From Turnera subulata (lineage: Eukaryota; Streptophyta; Magnoliopsida; Malpighiales; Passifloraceae), in assembly GCA_028386065.3 (NCBI GenBank), contig JAKUCV010005725.1:1-64000 (forward strand): 64,000 nucleotides of DNA. Reading direction: 5' to 3'. A model generated the notes under the pieces. It was not told the origin of the DNA. It saw only the letters and a list, made by a program, of their open reading frames with translations, and searched no databases. Below are positions 22,241 to 33,634 of the stretch, piece after piece. The position numbers and the translations under genes are program-made. The stretch's first letter is position 1, and each line of letters starts with the position of its first letter.

Positions 22241-25200
22241 AAAGAGATCATACTACCTCACCAAGGTGGCGCCAAGGGGATCAATTCCATGGAATGGATG
22301 GAGGAGGAAGATTGCTTCATGCTCAGCATTGATTTAGGGAAGGAAGAAGGAAGATTTGCAAGGATAGTCATCCATGATACCAGGCGGGCATGCAGGAACT
22401 AGGAGTGGCATAAGTCAAGCATCATCTTCATGACAAGCGAGGAAGGAGCTGACATGGATCCCTTGGTAATATCCAACTTTGAAAGCGAGTCTGAGACAGA
22501 TAGTGAACCTGAAAGTGTAACCAATGAATCAGATAATGATTCTCTTGACTTTAGTTTTTCTTGTTCCAAAACCATAGAGGATGATGATGTCTTTATATCC
22601 AAAGTAAAGAAATAAGACACTCTTTTGCTTACTTGGATGTTTTCTATGATAATATTTATTGCATCCATAATGTGTGTGAATGTAATGAGATGAGTGAACT
22701 CCCGAATTCTGTCGAAATCAATCTGGATACTGACACTGATCCAAAGATCACAAGAATGGGGATGGCTCTCGAAAACTCGACTCGAGAAACTTTGGTAGCC
22801 TTGATTAAGGAGTTCGTGGATGTGTTTGCATGGTCCTATAAAGACATGCAGGGATTGATCTGGCCATTGCTCAATATTAGATTCCTCTCTTCCCCAACGC
22901 CAAGCCAGTAAAGCAGAAAGCCCGCCGGCTCCAACTTCAATGGGCCTTAAAGGTGAAAGAAGAAGTTGAAAAGCAGATTCGGGCTGGATTTCTGGAGGTG
23001 ATTGAATATCCTGAATGGTTGGCTAACATTGTTTTAGTCCCGAAGAAGGATGGGAAGGTGAGGATGTGTGTAGATTATCGGGATTTGAACAAGGCCTGCC
23101 CAAAGGACAAATTCCAATTATCATACATTGATCTTTTATGGATATAACCAGGTGAAGATGGCGCCAGAGGACAGGCACAAAACATCCTTCCAGACAGAAT
23201 GAGGGAGATTTTTCTACAAGGTTATGCCTTTTGGTTTAATTAATACTGGGGCCACATATCAGAGGATGGCAACTACACTCTTGCATGACATGATGCATAA
23301 GGAATTGGAGGTTTACGTCGATGATATGATCGTGAATCCGAAACACGAGAATCTCGTGTGACCAACTTGAGGAAGTTCTTCGAAAGATGCCGGGAGTATG
23401 GCATAAGAATTAATCCCCAAAAGTGTGTCTTTGATGTTCAAGCAGGAAAGTTATTGGGTTTCATGGTGAGTGAATGAGGTATAGAGGTGGATCCTTCCAA
23501 GATTAAAGCCGTTCAGGAGATGCCAAACCCAAAGAGTGAGAAAGAAATCCGAAGCTTTCTTGGGCAAATTCAGTATGTCAGCCACTTCATAGCTCAACTC
23601 TCTAGCATTTGTGTGCCCATCCATCGATTATTCAAAAAGGGCGTCCCCATCAAATGGGATGACAAGTGCCAGGAAGCTTTTGAGCAAATCAAGAAGTATT
23701 TGTCCAATTCTTCGATACTTCAACCCTCCAGACAAGGAAAACCCTTACAGCTATATTTAACTGTCACAGAAGAAGCATGGGTGCAATGTTAGCTCAATAC
23801 TTGCCAAATTCTCGTACTAAGACTGTTATCTACTATTTGAGCAAGAAGTTCAACGGGTATGAGCTGAATTACAACATGGTGGAAAAGACTTATATGGCCT
23901 TGACATGGGCCTGTCAAAAGCTCCGGGATTACTTCATCTCCTTTGAGGTTTTTACTCATCTCTAGGATGGATCCCATCTAGTACTTAATAGAGAGGCCTA
24001 TGCCAAGCAGTGGCATGAGTAGGTGGATGGCAATCTTGGTCACAGTTCAATGTCCGATTTGTGTCACAAAAGGCCATCAAGGGAGGTGCCATAGTTGATT
24101 TCCTAGCTTCCCAGCTAGTAGGAAATGATGAGAGGTTTGAACCCCAATTTCCGGATGAAGAAATAATGAATTTGGAGGTACCAACTTGGGACATGCATTT
24201 TGATGGGGCGGCTAACACAAACGGCTTCGGGACGGGAGTAATCCTCATATCCCCTGGTGGGGTGACATACCCAATTTCTTGTAAACTGGAATTCCAGGCT
24301 ATTAACAATATGGCCGAATATGAGGTATGCACCATCGGTCTGGAGATAGCATTAAACATGGGAATTAAGCAGGTAAGGGTGTTCGGAGATTCGGCCTTGG
24401 TCATATTCCAAGCCAAGGGGGAGTGGAAGATCAAGGAAGAAAAGTTGGCACCTTACCATGATTATATGAGGACGTTGGCATCCAAGTTTGAAGTGATTGA
24501 TTTTCAGTATGTGCCCGGGAGAGATAACCAGTTTGCCAATGCATTAGCCACACTCTCTTCAATGATGGGAATGCCAAACAACGCTGTCATCTTGCCATTA
24601 TTGGCCCGAATAAGGAAAAGGCCATCTTTCAGTCTGAGAGGAGAAGCAGGAGAATCTTGGTTCTAAAACTATTTGGACAACTCAAATTCCCACGAAGCTT
24701 CTGTCATGGCTCGACTCTTACCACCACGGGGCTAGGTCAACCATCACACAGCCAAATCAGGGATGATGGTGATACAGATCATTGGTATAATGACATATTA
24801 GAATACCTTAGGAAAGGGACATTCCCTGAGGAAGCAACAGCGGGTAAGAAAAAGACTCTAAGAAGGTTAGCCGAAGGATACATTATATGCGCTGGGAATC
24901 TTTACAAAAGGCATGCCACAGGGTTTCACTTATTGTGTGTAAGTGCAAAGGAAGTAGAGCAGATTATGAAGAGGGTTCATGGGGAAGTCGAGGGTCCACA
25001 TATGGGGGGTGACATGCTAGCTCGAACGATACTGCGATTGGGGTATTTTTGGTCAATAATGGAAACCGATTGTGCAAAATTTGTAAAGTGCTGCCATACA
25101 TGCCAAGTCCACGGGAAGCTACAACTGAGGCCACCATTACCATTAACGCCCATGTCCTCACCATGGCCATTCTCAGAATAGGGCATTGACGTCATCGAAA

Positions 25201-26027
25201 ATATAACCCCAAAAGCAACAAATGGACATGAGTACATACTGGTTCCCATTGATTACTTCACCAAATGGGTGGAAGCTGAGTCATATGTTGTGCTCACATC
25301 TAAAAAGGTGGCCAAGTTCATTCGGAATAACATCATTTATCGTTATGGCATCCCAAGTGAGTTGATATCAGATAACGGTCCACACTTCAAGGCCGATGTT
25401 GAAAGACTATGTCGAAAATATGGGATCAAGCTTCGTAGGTCATCACCTTATCGACCCCAAGCTAATGGTGAAGTTGAGGCCACCAACAAAAATATGAAGG
25501 TCATCTTGGGGAGCATGATATCCACACATAGGGAGTGGGCAGAAAAACTACCACTGGCTTTATGGGGATACCGGACCTCCATTAGATCCTCCACGAGTGC
25601 AACCCCATATTCTTTGCTGTATGGCATGGAACTTGTGCTGCCTGTAGAACTGGAAGTACAATCACTAAGGGTAGCTCGAGAAAGTGGACTCCTCGAAACA
25701 GAATGGGTACAAGAAAGACTTGATCAATTATCATTGCTAGATGAGAAGAGACTCTTAGCCTTGTACCATGTACAAGGATACCAAAGAAGGATAGCTCAAG
25801 CTTTCAATAAAAGGATTAAAGAAAGGGGACTAAGTGAAGGAGACCTTGTATTAAAAGAGGTGAGGCAGCCAATGCATGACCCTAGGGAAAAATTCAAGGC
25901 TAAATAGACTGGGCCCTACATCATCAAGGAGATTCTATCGGGAGGTACAACGAGGATCAGAGACTTGGATGAAAATGAGTTTCGAGAGCCAATAAACATG
26001 GATCAATTGAAGAAATACTATATGTAA
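22241..26027 (+). pseudogene. Tat element A pol with dual RNase H
   Basis: A run of frames broken by several stops and shifts. In order: an acidic linker (about 22430-22610); RT start with LVPKKDGKVRMCVDYRDLNK (about 23035); the catalytic VYVDDM (about 23311); RT thumb (23487-23792); a first RNase H (23777-23965); a second, archaeal-type RNase H with WDMHFDGAANTNGFGTGV, NNMAEYE and FGDSALV (24061-24560); an integrase zinc finger (MKRVHGEVEGPHMGGDMLAR ... CCHTCQVHG, 24960-25115); and a DDE core (ISDNGPHF about 25365, ANGEVEATN about 25460). It ends ...KKYYM at about 26027. The double RNase H is the diagnostic trait of the Tat lineage. Inactive as it stands. Confidence 0.9.
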
Positions 26028-26354
26028 TCTCAAAATCGATGTAAAAAGAACTACGTAGACCTGATTCCTTGTGCTCAAAGAAAAAGAAAAAAAAAGAAGA
26101 AAAGAGAGAAAAAAAAGAAGAAAAAAATGAGCCATGGATACGTAGGAAGCCCGACTCAGGTCTGGTCCCTTTTTATTAATTAAAGGCAAAGAGATTGACA
26201 AGATAGAAAATGGGAGTTCATTCACTCGTTTATTTTGCATGCATTATGACTGTCATAAATATTTGTCTAAGTAAAACTTCTAGTAAGATCAAACGTCTTC
26301 CTCATAATCACTGGGAGATTTAGGCTCCTAACGAATGTTTGATCCCAAGAACCT
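26028..26354 (+). other. 3' segment of element A: A-rich tract and end of the antisense ORF
   Basis: Contains an A/G-rich run (26080-26125). On the minus strand it holds a short continuation of the antisense gene (EPKSPSDYEEDV at about 26310-26345) cut off by the Mutator insertion. Confidence 0.5.
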
Positions 26355-26363
26355 ATTTCTATA

Positions 26364-26490
26364 CAATAATGCTATTTGCCACTACATACATCACCCCTGA
26401 AATTTTCAGGGGTGAGGTGGCATCCTAGGTGTAAAAGTCATTAAACTTTAATTAATATGATGACTAGGATAAGTATTAATTAATTCTTTT
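26364..26490 (+). repeat. left terminal inverted repeat of MULE
   Basis: Pairs with 29088-29214. Within the TIR itself, CACCCCTGAAA/TTTCAGGGGTG forms a short palindrome. Confidence 0.92.
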
Positions 26491-26550
26491 TTAAAAAAAT
26501 AAAACCTAATCTCTCCACCGAAAAATAAAACCTAATCTCTCCACCGTTTC

Positions 26551-26900
26551 CCTCTCCCGGTTATTTTGGCGCGACTATAACAATTCCACCGACAACAACA
26601 ATTCCAATTGTATTTTCTGGACAAAGTTCTTACTCTTTGTCAATTGCAAATTTCAATTTATTTTTCTGAACGAAGTGCACCATGCAACAAACTCTTTGTC
26701 CATTGTAATTTCAATCTCCCGGTTATTTTGGCGCGACTACAACAATTCCAGCGACAACAATAATTCCAATTATAATTTTTTCTCGACAAAGTTCTACTCT
26801 TTCTCAATTGCAAATTTCAATTTATTTTTCTGGACAAAGTTCACCATCCAACAAACTCTTTGTCAACTACAAATTTCAATTTATTTTTCCAGATGAGGTT
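26551..26900 (+). repeat. 162-bp subterminal tandem repeat in the MULE with E2F-like sites
   Basis: The unit starting TCTCCCGGTTATTTTGGCGCG recurs at 26553 and 26715 (period 162), with a third partial unit near 26860. Each full unit holds TTTTGGCGCG, which fits the E2F consensus TTTSSCGC. A 28-bp direct repeat (AAAACCTAATCTCTCCACCG) lies just before, at about 26505-26546. Confidence 0.85.
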
Positions 26901-27605
26901 GACCATCCAACAAAGATCCAGTCTCCCCTGCAATTTAAGAAGCAACAACAAACAATCGGGTAATTGTTTCTCAATTGCAAAATCTCAATTTATTTTTCTC
27001 AATTTTAAAGTCTTTGTTATTCTTAGGTTGAAGAACAAAAGAAATAAAAACTAGTTAATTAGTAATTCTGCGAGTACGGTATCATCTCTGGTATTATCTT
27101 GTTAATCATGAATTGGGTAACAAGATAGTTGACCAAAAATAGTAGTATGGTATTATCTGCTAGTACGGTATAATCTTTTGTATCCTAGTTTTAAGTTTCA
27201 TTGTATCCAAAATTCAAGGACTAACACTTGACCAAAAATAGGATTCAGTAACAAAGCTGCTTTCAATTCTACATAGATAAAGCTTAAATTTGCTCATATA
27301 ATGGGGTAAAGATAACAGAAAACATGGAATAAGTTTGAATCCTTTTTGTTCCAGTTGCTATTATCTCCTGGATTGAGATAGCAATCACAGCACCTATTGG
27401 AGTAGTGTATTATGTAGAATTTGAAAGCATGTGCTATGTTAATAGTTCAAGTGCACGTCTGCCACTGTAGGTTTAATTTGGAGTGCTATATGAAGCTTTT
27501 AAAGCTGTTATATTTGGGTTATAGGATGGGCCAAGTGTTAATCCTTGTCATTCAACTTTGCCCTTTTTCTATTTTTTTCTCATTCTCATTGTATATATGT
27601 GCAGG

Positions 27606-28812
27606 ATGTTTACAGTAGAAGACAAAAGCTTACATATGAATGAGCAAGAATTCAATCATGTAAATCAAATTGAAAAGGAGCAACTAATGCAGAATGAGAA
27701 AGAAGACAATCCTGAAGCAAATATTCTGAAACCTGGATTGGTTTTTCCTTCTCTAGATGCTCTTATTGGCTACTACAAAAGTTATGGACAACATTTGGGT
27801 TTTGGAGTTAATAAAGCTTCAAGAACAATATGAACTTCTGGAAAAATTGAACATGTTACTATAGCATGTTGTCGGTCAAGGAAGCCACGTGAATCCAAGA
27901 AGTCGAACATCTTAAAACCCAATCCAAAGACAAAAACAGATTGCAAAGCTAGAATTAATGCTACTCTACTTGAGGATGGAAGGTGCAAAATCAATTCTGT
28001 ACAACTTGAACACAATCATGCCTTAAGTCCGAGTAAGGCACATTACTTTGCAAGCAATAGAGAGTTATCTACTGGCACACGAAGGAAACTTGAATTAAAT
28101 GATATGGCTGGGATTGGCGTTAGTAGGAGTTTTAGGTCTTGTGTTATTCAAGCAGGAGGTTATGAGAAGGCATCATTTAACGAAAAAGATTGCAGAAACT
28201 ACGTTGAAAAGGCCAGACGATTGCGACTTGGAGTTGGAGATGCAACAGTAGTAGATGCAAGCTGGGAATTCAAAATTTTTCTATCTAATGGATATTGATG
28301 AAACATCTGGTCGGATCAAAAATATTTTTTGGGTTGATGCAAGAAGCAGAGCAACCTATGAAGAATTCGGTGATGTTGTTTCATTCGATACTACATACTT
28401 AACAAATAAGTATGACATGCCGTTTGCACCATTTGTGGGTGTTAATCATTATGGACAATCAGTTCTATTTGGTTGCGGATTACTATCAAATGAGGATATC
28501 CCTACATTTACTTGGTTATTTACTGCTTGGCTTACATGCATGTCTGGACGAGCTCCAAATGCTATAATCACAGACCAAGATAAAGCTATGCAAGAGGCCA
28601 TTAAGAATGTGTTTCCAAAAACTTGTCATCGTTGGTGTTTATGGCATATCATGAAGAAGTTACCAGAGAAATTAAGAAGTTACAACCTGTATAAAGAAAT
28701 AAAGAAGGCAATGCAAAATGTTGTGTATGATTCTTACACCAGACTAGAATTTGAGGAGGCTTGGGACAAAAGAGAAACCAGAGAGGCTAGCTATTTTGAG
28801 AAATTCTCTTAA
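27606..28812 (+). pseudogene. FAR1/FHY3-like MULE transposase, broken and 3'-truncated
   Basis: The ATG at 27606 follows an intron-like 3' end (...TATATGTGCAG). An N-terminal FAR1 DNA-binding domain (LVFPSLDALIGYYKSYGQHLGF; later CKARI and HNHAL as zinc ligands) is broken by a TGA at 27831. After a frameshift near 28255 comes the MULE transposase domain: FDTTYLTNKY with the first catalytic Asp, then IITDQDKAM with the second, then CHRWCLWHI. The expected third acidic residue and the SWIM zinc finger are not present before the stop at 28812. Family members are about 600-800 residues, so roughly the last half is missing. It cannot be active in cis. Confidence 0.9.
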
Positions 28813-29087
28813 CTATACCATGACTCCAAAAGAGAAACCGGCGATGACGGAATTCTCCACGGAGACAGAAGCAAGCTCAAGGATAACAACATGACCGGCG
28901 AAGACTTGAGTGATGGCACCGAACGAGTATTGACACAAGCTGGTTTTCTCCACCAAATTTTAGTCACTGTTTTCTTCTCCAGTTTCTCTCTCACTCCCCT
29001 GTAAATGTTTAGTTTTAGTTTTCTCTCTCTTCTGCCCGTGAGCACAACTAGCTAGTTTTTCCCGTCTTTTCGTTTTTCTAAAATCTA

Positions 29088-29214
29088 AAAAGAATCAATT
29101 AATACTTATCCTAGTTAGCATATTAATTAAAGTTTAATGATTTACACACCTAGGATGCCACCTCACCCCTGAAAATTTCAGGGGTGATGTATGTAGTGGC
29201 AAATAGCATTATTG
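29088..29214 (-). repeat. right terminal inverted repeat of MULE
   Basis: Reverse complement of the left TIR, followed by the duplicated ATTTCTATA. Confidence 0.92.
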
Positions 29215-29223
29215 ATTTCTATA

Positions 29224-30411
29224 ACTGGAAAGGATCCACTCAGATTGGTTCATACTTTCTTTCAACCACTTCTGATGACCCATGGAGGAATAAGGATTGT
29301 CGAGAATGAAAATCTTAGCTTTTGTAAGTAGGCTCCAATGCCCAGGCATAAGCTTCATAGTGCGACTGTCCATGAGTCTGTCAAGGGGAGGGTAAGAAGG
29401 TGGAGGAACAAATTGATCATGTCTGAATTGCCTGATTATCCTAGCCAGATAATAATGAGTAGATTGAAAAACCCCTGGGAGCACCACGACCTTCTAACAA
29501 AGGCGTGAATGATTGCCTCCTGCATTCCGAGCCAGGAGCAGTGCCACATAGTTTGATCATCCTTCATGTCTTTCATAAAGACCACCCACTTCTTAGTGGA
29601 AGGGAAAGTCAGGAAAGGGCCTCGCTCCCGGTATCCTATAGAGGTATACAAGCCAGATTTTGGGGGACTGATCAATTGAAGGTGATCGCATAACCATATC
29701 TGCAAAAAGCAAACACATAAGTAAAAAGGGAGGCATATGAGATCGGGGATAGTACCTGAAGAAGTAAGGGGAGGCAGTCAAGGGTTTATCAGGGTAGGTC
29801 GCCAGATTGTCCAAGCAAATAAGGGTTTCGCCCAGAACAAAAGAGATCACATCGCGACCGTCAAAGACCTTGGCCACAAGTGCACCAATACTGAGGAGAC
29901 GTGTACCGTAGCAACCAACCAACAAGAATTCACTCACCATTACCAAAGTTAGAGCACGGTCGTGCCCACTCTTCCATGATGGGTTATACCCCAGGTATCC
30001 GCGCAGTGCATCACCAACAGAGTATTGCTTAACAAGTGGTGTCAAGTTCATGCATTCTTCTTTACCCAGCAGATACTCCATCTGTTTGTTAGCAAGGGAC
30101 AGGAAGGCACTAACCTCTTGTTTAGCTACCGAGGCCTGAGAAGTCGTGGAAATATCCTCTCCTACTTGGGTTTCAAGGAAAGCACTAAATTCATCCACGA
30201 TGGGGCAGCGTTCCGCCATGGAAGGACCAAAGCAAAACACACGATGATCACGATACCAAAATATGGCAGCAGCACGAATTAAGCTCTCATCAACCCTCAC
30301 AGTGGCAAGGTTGAACAAAGCACATAGCCCAGGTAGCTTGAAGTCATGATGGCACGCTTGAGGGATACTCTCCATCCATTAGGGCACACTAGCATGAAAA
30401 TTCTCACTCAT
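29224..30411 (-). pseudogene. antisense ORF of Tat element A, plant-mobile-domain-like
   Basis: Runs opposite to the element, between pol and the 3' LTR, as described for extra antisense ORFs in Tat elements. The ATG at 30411 opens MSENFHASVP, then a TAA (30379-30381), then a long frame (30375-29756) with FKLPGLCALFNLATVRVDES and HRVFCFGPSMAE. A 56-bp intron with GT-AG ends (29755-29700 on the minus strand) is followed by QIWLCDHLQLISPPKSG and MKDMKDDQTMW. Frames shift before the intron and again near 29460. The MULE cut off the 3' end, whose remnant lies left of 26354. The protein looks like the mobile-domain/aminotransferase-like family of plants; its role in retrotransposons is unknown. 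Confidence 0.8.
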
Positions 30412-30539
30412 GATTGCCCTAGATATGTTGGGAATATGTTTTGATGAATTGTGGGGGGGTCTTTGGGTACTCAAGGGTCAATTTATGGTGTCCTGGGGTG
30501 GTGGAATTTGCGAAAACCCTAAAGCCCTAGTCCAAAACC

Positions 30540-30680
30540 GAAAAGGAAACATCTAAGAAGCTACGACCGCCAGCCCGGGCAGTCATGGCATGAAGACCGC
30601 CATGCCTGGCGGTCATCCACCCAAGACCGCCGGGTGGTGGCGGTCATCAGCCTCCATGGCCGCCAGGCCAACACCAGATG
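30540..30680 (-). promoter_or_regulatory. GACCGCC hairpin cluster upstream of the antisense ORF (element A)
   Basis: Five copies of GACCGCC or GGCGGTC in alternating orientation lie 130-270 bp upstream of the antisense ATG at 30411. The same motif class lies upstream of the LTR TATA box. A run of 21 G residues follows at 30738-30758. Confidence 0.6.
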
Positions 30681-31290
30681 CCCCCGGGAAAAATTCCAAA
30701 AAAATGTGAAAAATCAGGGGAGAGAGAGAAAGGGGGAGGGGGGGGGGGGGGGGGGGGGAAGAATAAAAAGAACGGGGGGAATACACCTGTTATTTGAGAT
30801 CAAACCCTTCGTTGAGATAAAAGGGGGCACCTGTTGACTTTTTACTTGAGTTTTCAATGATAAATGCTTTTTTCTGTTAACAATGCTGTGCATGCATACT
30901 AGGGGCACATCACCCCGCTTTAAATGATTTCAAGGGGCGTGACAAGCCCATCTACTTGACTTTCTGTGAAAATCTATGCCCGGTTCTGGACCATGGGCAC
31001 AGTAAGCCCCACTTCCAAAACTGTAATTAGATAATGCTAAGGGCATCATACCCCATCTTGGGAAAACCAAACTAGGGGCATGATGTGCCAGTATTTAGGC
31101 AAGGGGCACGATATACCCCACCTCTTTCAAACCCACTAGGGAACCTGGGAACACGAGAGATATTAGACATATATGACCTAAGGGCTTGTGATCCAAACCA
31201 CCCTGAACTAGTAAGACAATGAGAGAACCTGAGACACTCAGACCAGCTAGCTGATGAGAGGACATGAGATACCCAGAGATGAGATAACCG
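30681..31290 (+). other. element A 3' region, no gene
   Basis: G-rich tract and decayed 3' UTR. The stretch near 31030-31060 matches, inverted, 38800-38840 of element B. Confidence 0.6.
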
Positions 31291-31299
31291 AGCTATGAG

Positions 31300-31610
31300 T
31301 AAAAAGCTGGGACCCAGCTCTCGCAAGCCAAGAGATGAACGAACCAAAAGCCGGGACCTAGCACCCACAAACCGTGAGATGAGGGAAAACCAGGGAGAAA
31401 CATGACCAGGAGAGAACCTAAAGCCGGGACCCAGCTCCTGCAGACTATGAGAAGAGGGAACCTTATGAGAGAGTACAAACCTTGAGAGATGCATATCAAA
31501 AGCCGGGACCTAGCTCCCGCAAACCTTGAGACACGCTCAACTAAAGCTGGGACTAAGCTCCCGCAAACTTTCAAAAGCCGGGACCTAGCTACTACAATCC
31601 TTGAGAAACA
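31300..31610 (+). repeat. diverged tandem repeat, core AAAGCCGGGACCTAGCTCC
   Basis: Six copies of the core start at about 31300, 31348, 31420, 31498, 31543 and 31574, with spacers of different length. GCCGGGAC..AGCTCC is kept better than the spacers. No coding potential. Confidence 0.8.
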
Positions 31611-31629
31611 CTGAGTACCCTAGGGAGGA

Positions 31630-31930
31630 CGACAAAATTCCTAGTTAACAAAGATGAGATAATTCTTCATTGACGACCCGATAGATGAGATGATTCTATC
31701 GCAAACACACCGAGTACCCCAAGAAGGACGATAAAATCCCTAGTTAGCAAAAAATGAGATGATTCTTTGCTGACGACCCGATAGATGAGATGATTCTATC
31801 AAAAACAAACCGAGTCCCTTAAGGAGGGCCATAAATCCTTAAAATCTTGGGATGAGATGATTCCCAAAACCCCGGGATGAGATGATTCCCAGCAATCGGC
31901 AAACTTCAGGATGAGATGATTCCTGAAGTG
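31630..31930 (+). repeat. cluster of hairpins with constant TGAGATGAT loop
   Basis: Stem-loops at 31679-31701 (CGATAG/CTATCG), 31746-31771 (AGCAAA/TTTGCT), 31780-31800 (GATAG/CTATC), 31847-31867 (TTGGGA/TCCCAA), 31874-31890 (GGGA/TCCC) and 31903-31929 (ACTTCAGGA/TCCTGAAGT). The loop or its core is TGAGATGAT each time while the stems differ. Part of the block (31615-31800) is a duplicated unit of about 115 bp. Confidence 0.85.
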
Positions 31931-32046
31931 GAGCACGGGCTGCTCCTTGACACACACCACTCACATCAATTCATTCAAATTTGGTTACTCCTCTTTCTTG
32001 CGTTGTTTCGTCCATAGTTTGTAAGGACTCATCAACAAGGGGCATC

Positions 32047-33634
32047 TGTGAACACCCAAATTTGACCCACGAATATCCTTCTAATTTGGATTTCGAACAT
32101 GCTTGAACTTCAGAATTAATGAGATGATTTGGTCTTGGGTTAGGACATGGCAAGAATTTAATTTAGTAGAATAAATACGTTTTGGTAAATTTAACCTTTA
32201 TGTGTTTGAACTCTAGGATTAATGAGATGATTTAATCTTAGGATAAAAATATGTTAAAGTCTAAATGCACTAAAATATATTACTTCATTGCTTGGGCTTT
32301 TTTATTTAATTTTAACCCAATTATATTGAGATAATTTATTTTTGGGTTAGGAATGAATTTAGAAGTCCAAGTTAATGAGATATGATTTTTCCAGAGTTGA
32401 ATAGCCCATAAATACATTACTTGCAGACCAATTTTAGCTCTGATTTTCGTGAAAAATCAGAGTTAAATCATCTTTTAATGGTAAATGTATTTTTGGTATG
32501 ATTTGAGCATAAAATAGGGACTTAATGTGTAATCAATCAATTAGGTGATGATTGGGGGGAGTACTAATCAAGAAAAGAGGTGATTCTGGGTTGATTTGGG
32601 ATTAATCAGGGAGGAATTAAGGGAAACCAAGAGCAAAAAAGGGAAAGAACGGGGAAACGCGAGGGTGCCAGGTGGCCATAGCGGGATGAACGTCGGGTCT
32701 TGGCGGCCATCCAACCCATGACCGCCGGCCCTGGCAGTCTTGGTGCCTAGAAATGCCCAATTTCCCCGATTTTTTTTCCCTAATTTGATTCTACACGGTT
32801 TCAGACCAGAGTTTTGGCTGAGATCTTGGTCATTAAGTAGGTCCATGTCCCTACACTCCTTATAACACTATAAATAGGGCCCTCCATTCACATTCCAAGA
32901 GACCAATCACTCTTTACACATATACCTCATAAGCTTTGTTACTTGGAGAAACTCTATTCTCCAAGCTAGAAATCTTCTTATAGGCAGAAAATCTGGTGAA
33001 ATTTTATAGGGAAGCATCAACAATAATCCAGCAAGGGTAGAGCAAGAGGGGATTAACAATTCAGCTAAGGAGTGGGAAGAAGCTAGGTGAAGAACAGAAC
33101 CCAATCTAAGGAGCTAGAGGAAAGCTACAAGAGGTATTCCGAAATCCTTTGATTTTATCACTTGCTTGATGATTTGCTGATGCTTTTGATGATGTGATTG
33201 CCGTGATGCTGACACAAGAATTATGTGGGCTTTGAACCCGATCGCCGGGGTACGTAGGTGGTTTCTAGTGGCGAAGACTCAAGCCCAATTGTTTTATTTT
33301 TCCTTTTTTTGTTTTAATTCTATTTTATTGTTTTTATGTGATTTGCTTCCACACAACACGCACATGCACAAGGCGTACATATTTTGTTCAATTGCACAAA
33401 GTTTCACCCCAACACGGATGGGTGCCTAACACATTTCCATCCGTGAAGAACCCTCGGGCCCACTATCTCTGGTTCGCTAACTAGTTGCTTTAAACGGAGT
33501 CATTGGAATTCAAGGAAGGGTTTTTCCCGAGTTTTTTCCCATAATAAAATTCGGGTGGCGACTCTAAAGAAAGTGGGTGTTGGTTAAAAGGGAAAGGTGA
33601 GGAGACCCAAGTGATTTTGGGTCGGGTTCTCACA
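32047..33634 (+). repeat. 3' LTR of Tat element A
   Basis: 1588 bp, preceded by a weak purine tract (CAAGGGGCATC). It carries the TGAGATGAT hairpin at 32217-32237 and the GACCGCC block near 32680-32740. Confidence 0.95.

Larger units (their letters stand above)
26364..29214 (+). mobile_element. Mutator-like element (MULE) with 9-bp TSD ATTTCTATA
   Basis: Terminal inverted repeats of about 125 bp start CAATAATGCTATTTGCC at 26364 and end with the complement at 29214. They are flanked by the perfect 9-bp direct repeat ATTTCTATA at 26355-26363 and 29215-29223, the Mutator signature. The inside carries a tandem repeat block and a FAR1/MULE transposase gene. It interrupts the antisense ORF of element A. 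TIR identity is high (only a few mismatches), so the insertion is fairly recent. Confidence 0.95.
18990..33634 (+). mobile_element. Tat/Ogre-like gypsy element A, full length with nested Mutator, TSD CCTAG
   Basis: LTRs at 18990-20608 and 32047-33634 share TGTGAACACC...CTCACA ends, and CCTAG is duplicated at 18985-18989 and 33635-33639. The interior has a primer site, leader, decayed gag-pol with a second RNase H, a minus-strand antisense ORF, and a repeat-rich 3' UTR. LTR divergence is several per cent, so it is older than the Tekay insertion. It lies in the integrase of the old gypsy host and carries a Mutator-like element at 26364-29214. Confidence 0.95.

Noticed and set aside
30634..30837. 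Gly-rich 67-residue ORF
   Set aside because: Produced by the run of G residues at 30738-30758.
31072..31574. Minus-strand ORFs of 140 and 93 residues rich in Ser/Arg/Leu
   Set aside because: Translations of the GCCGGGACC repeat block in the element A 3' UTR.
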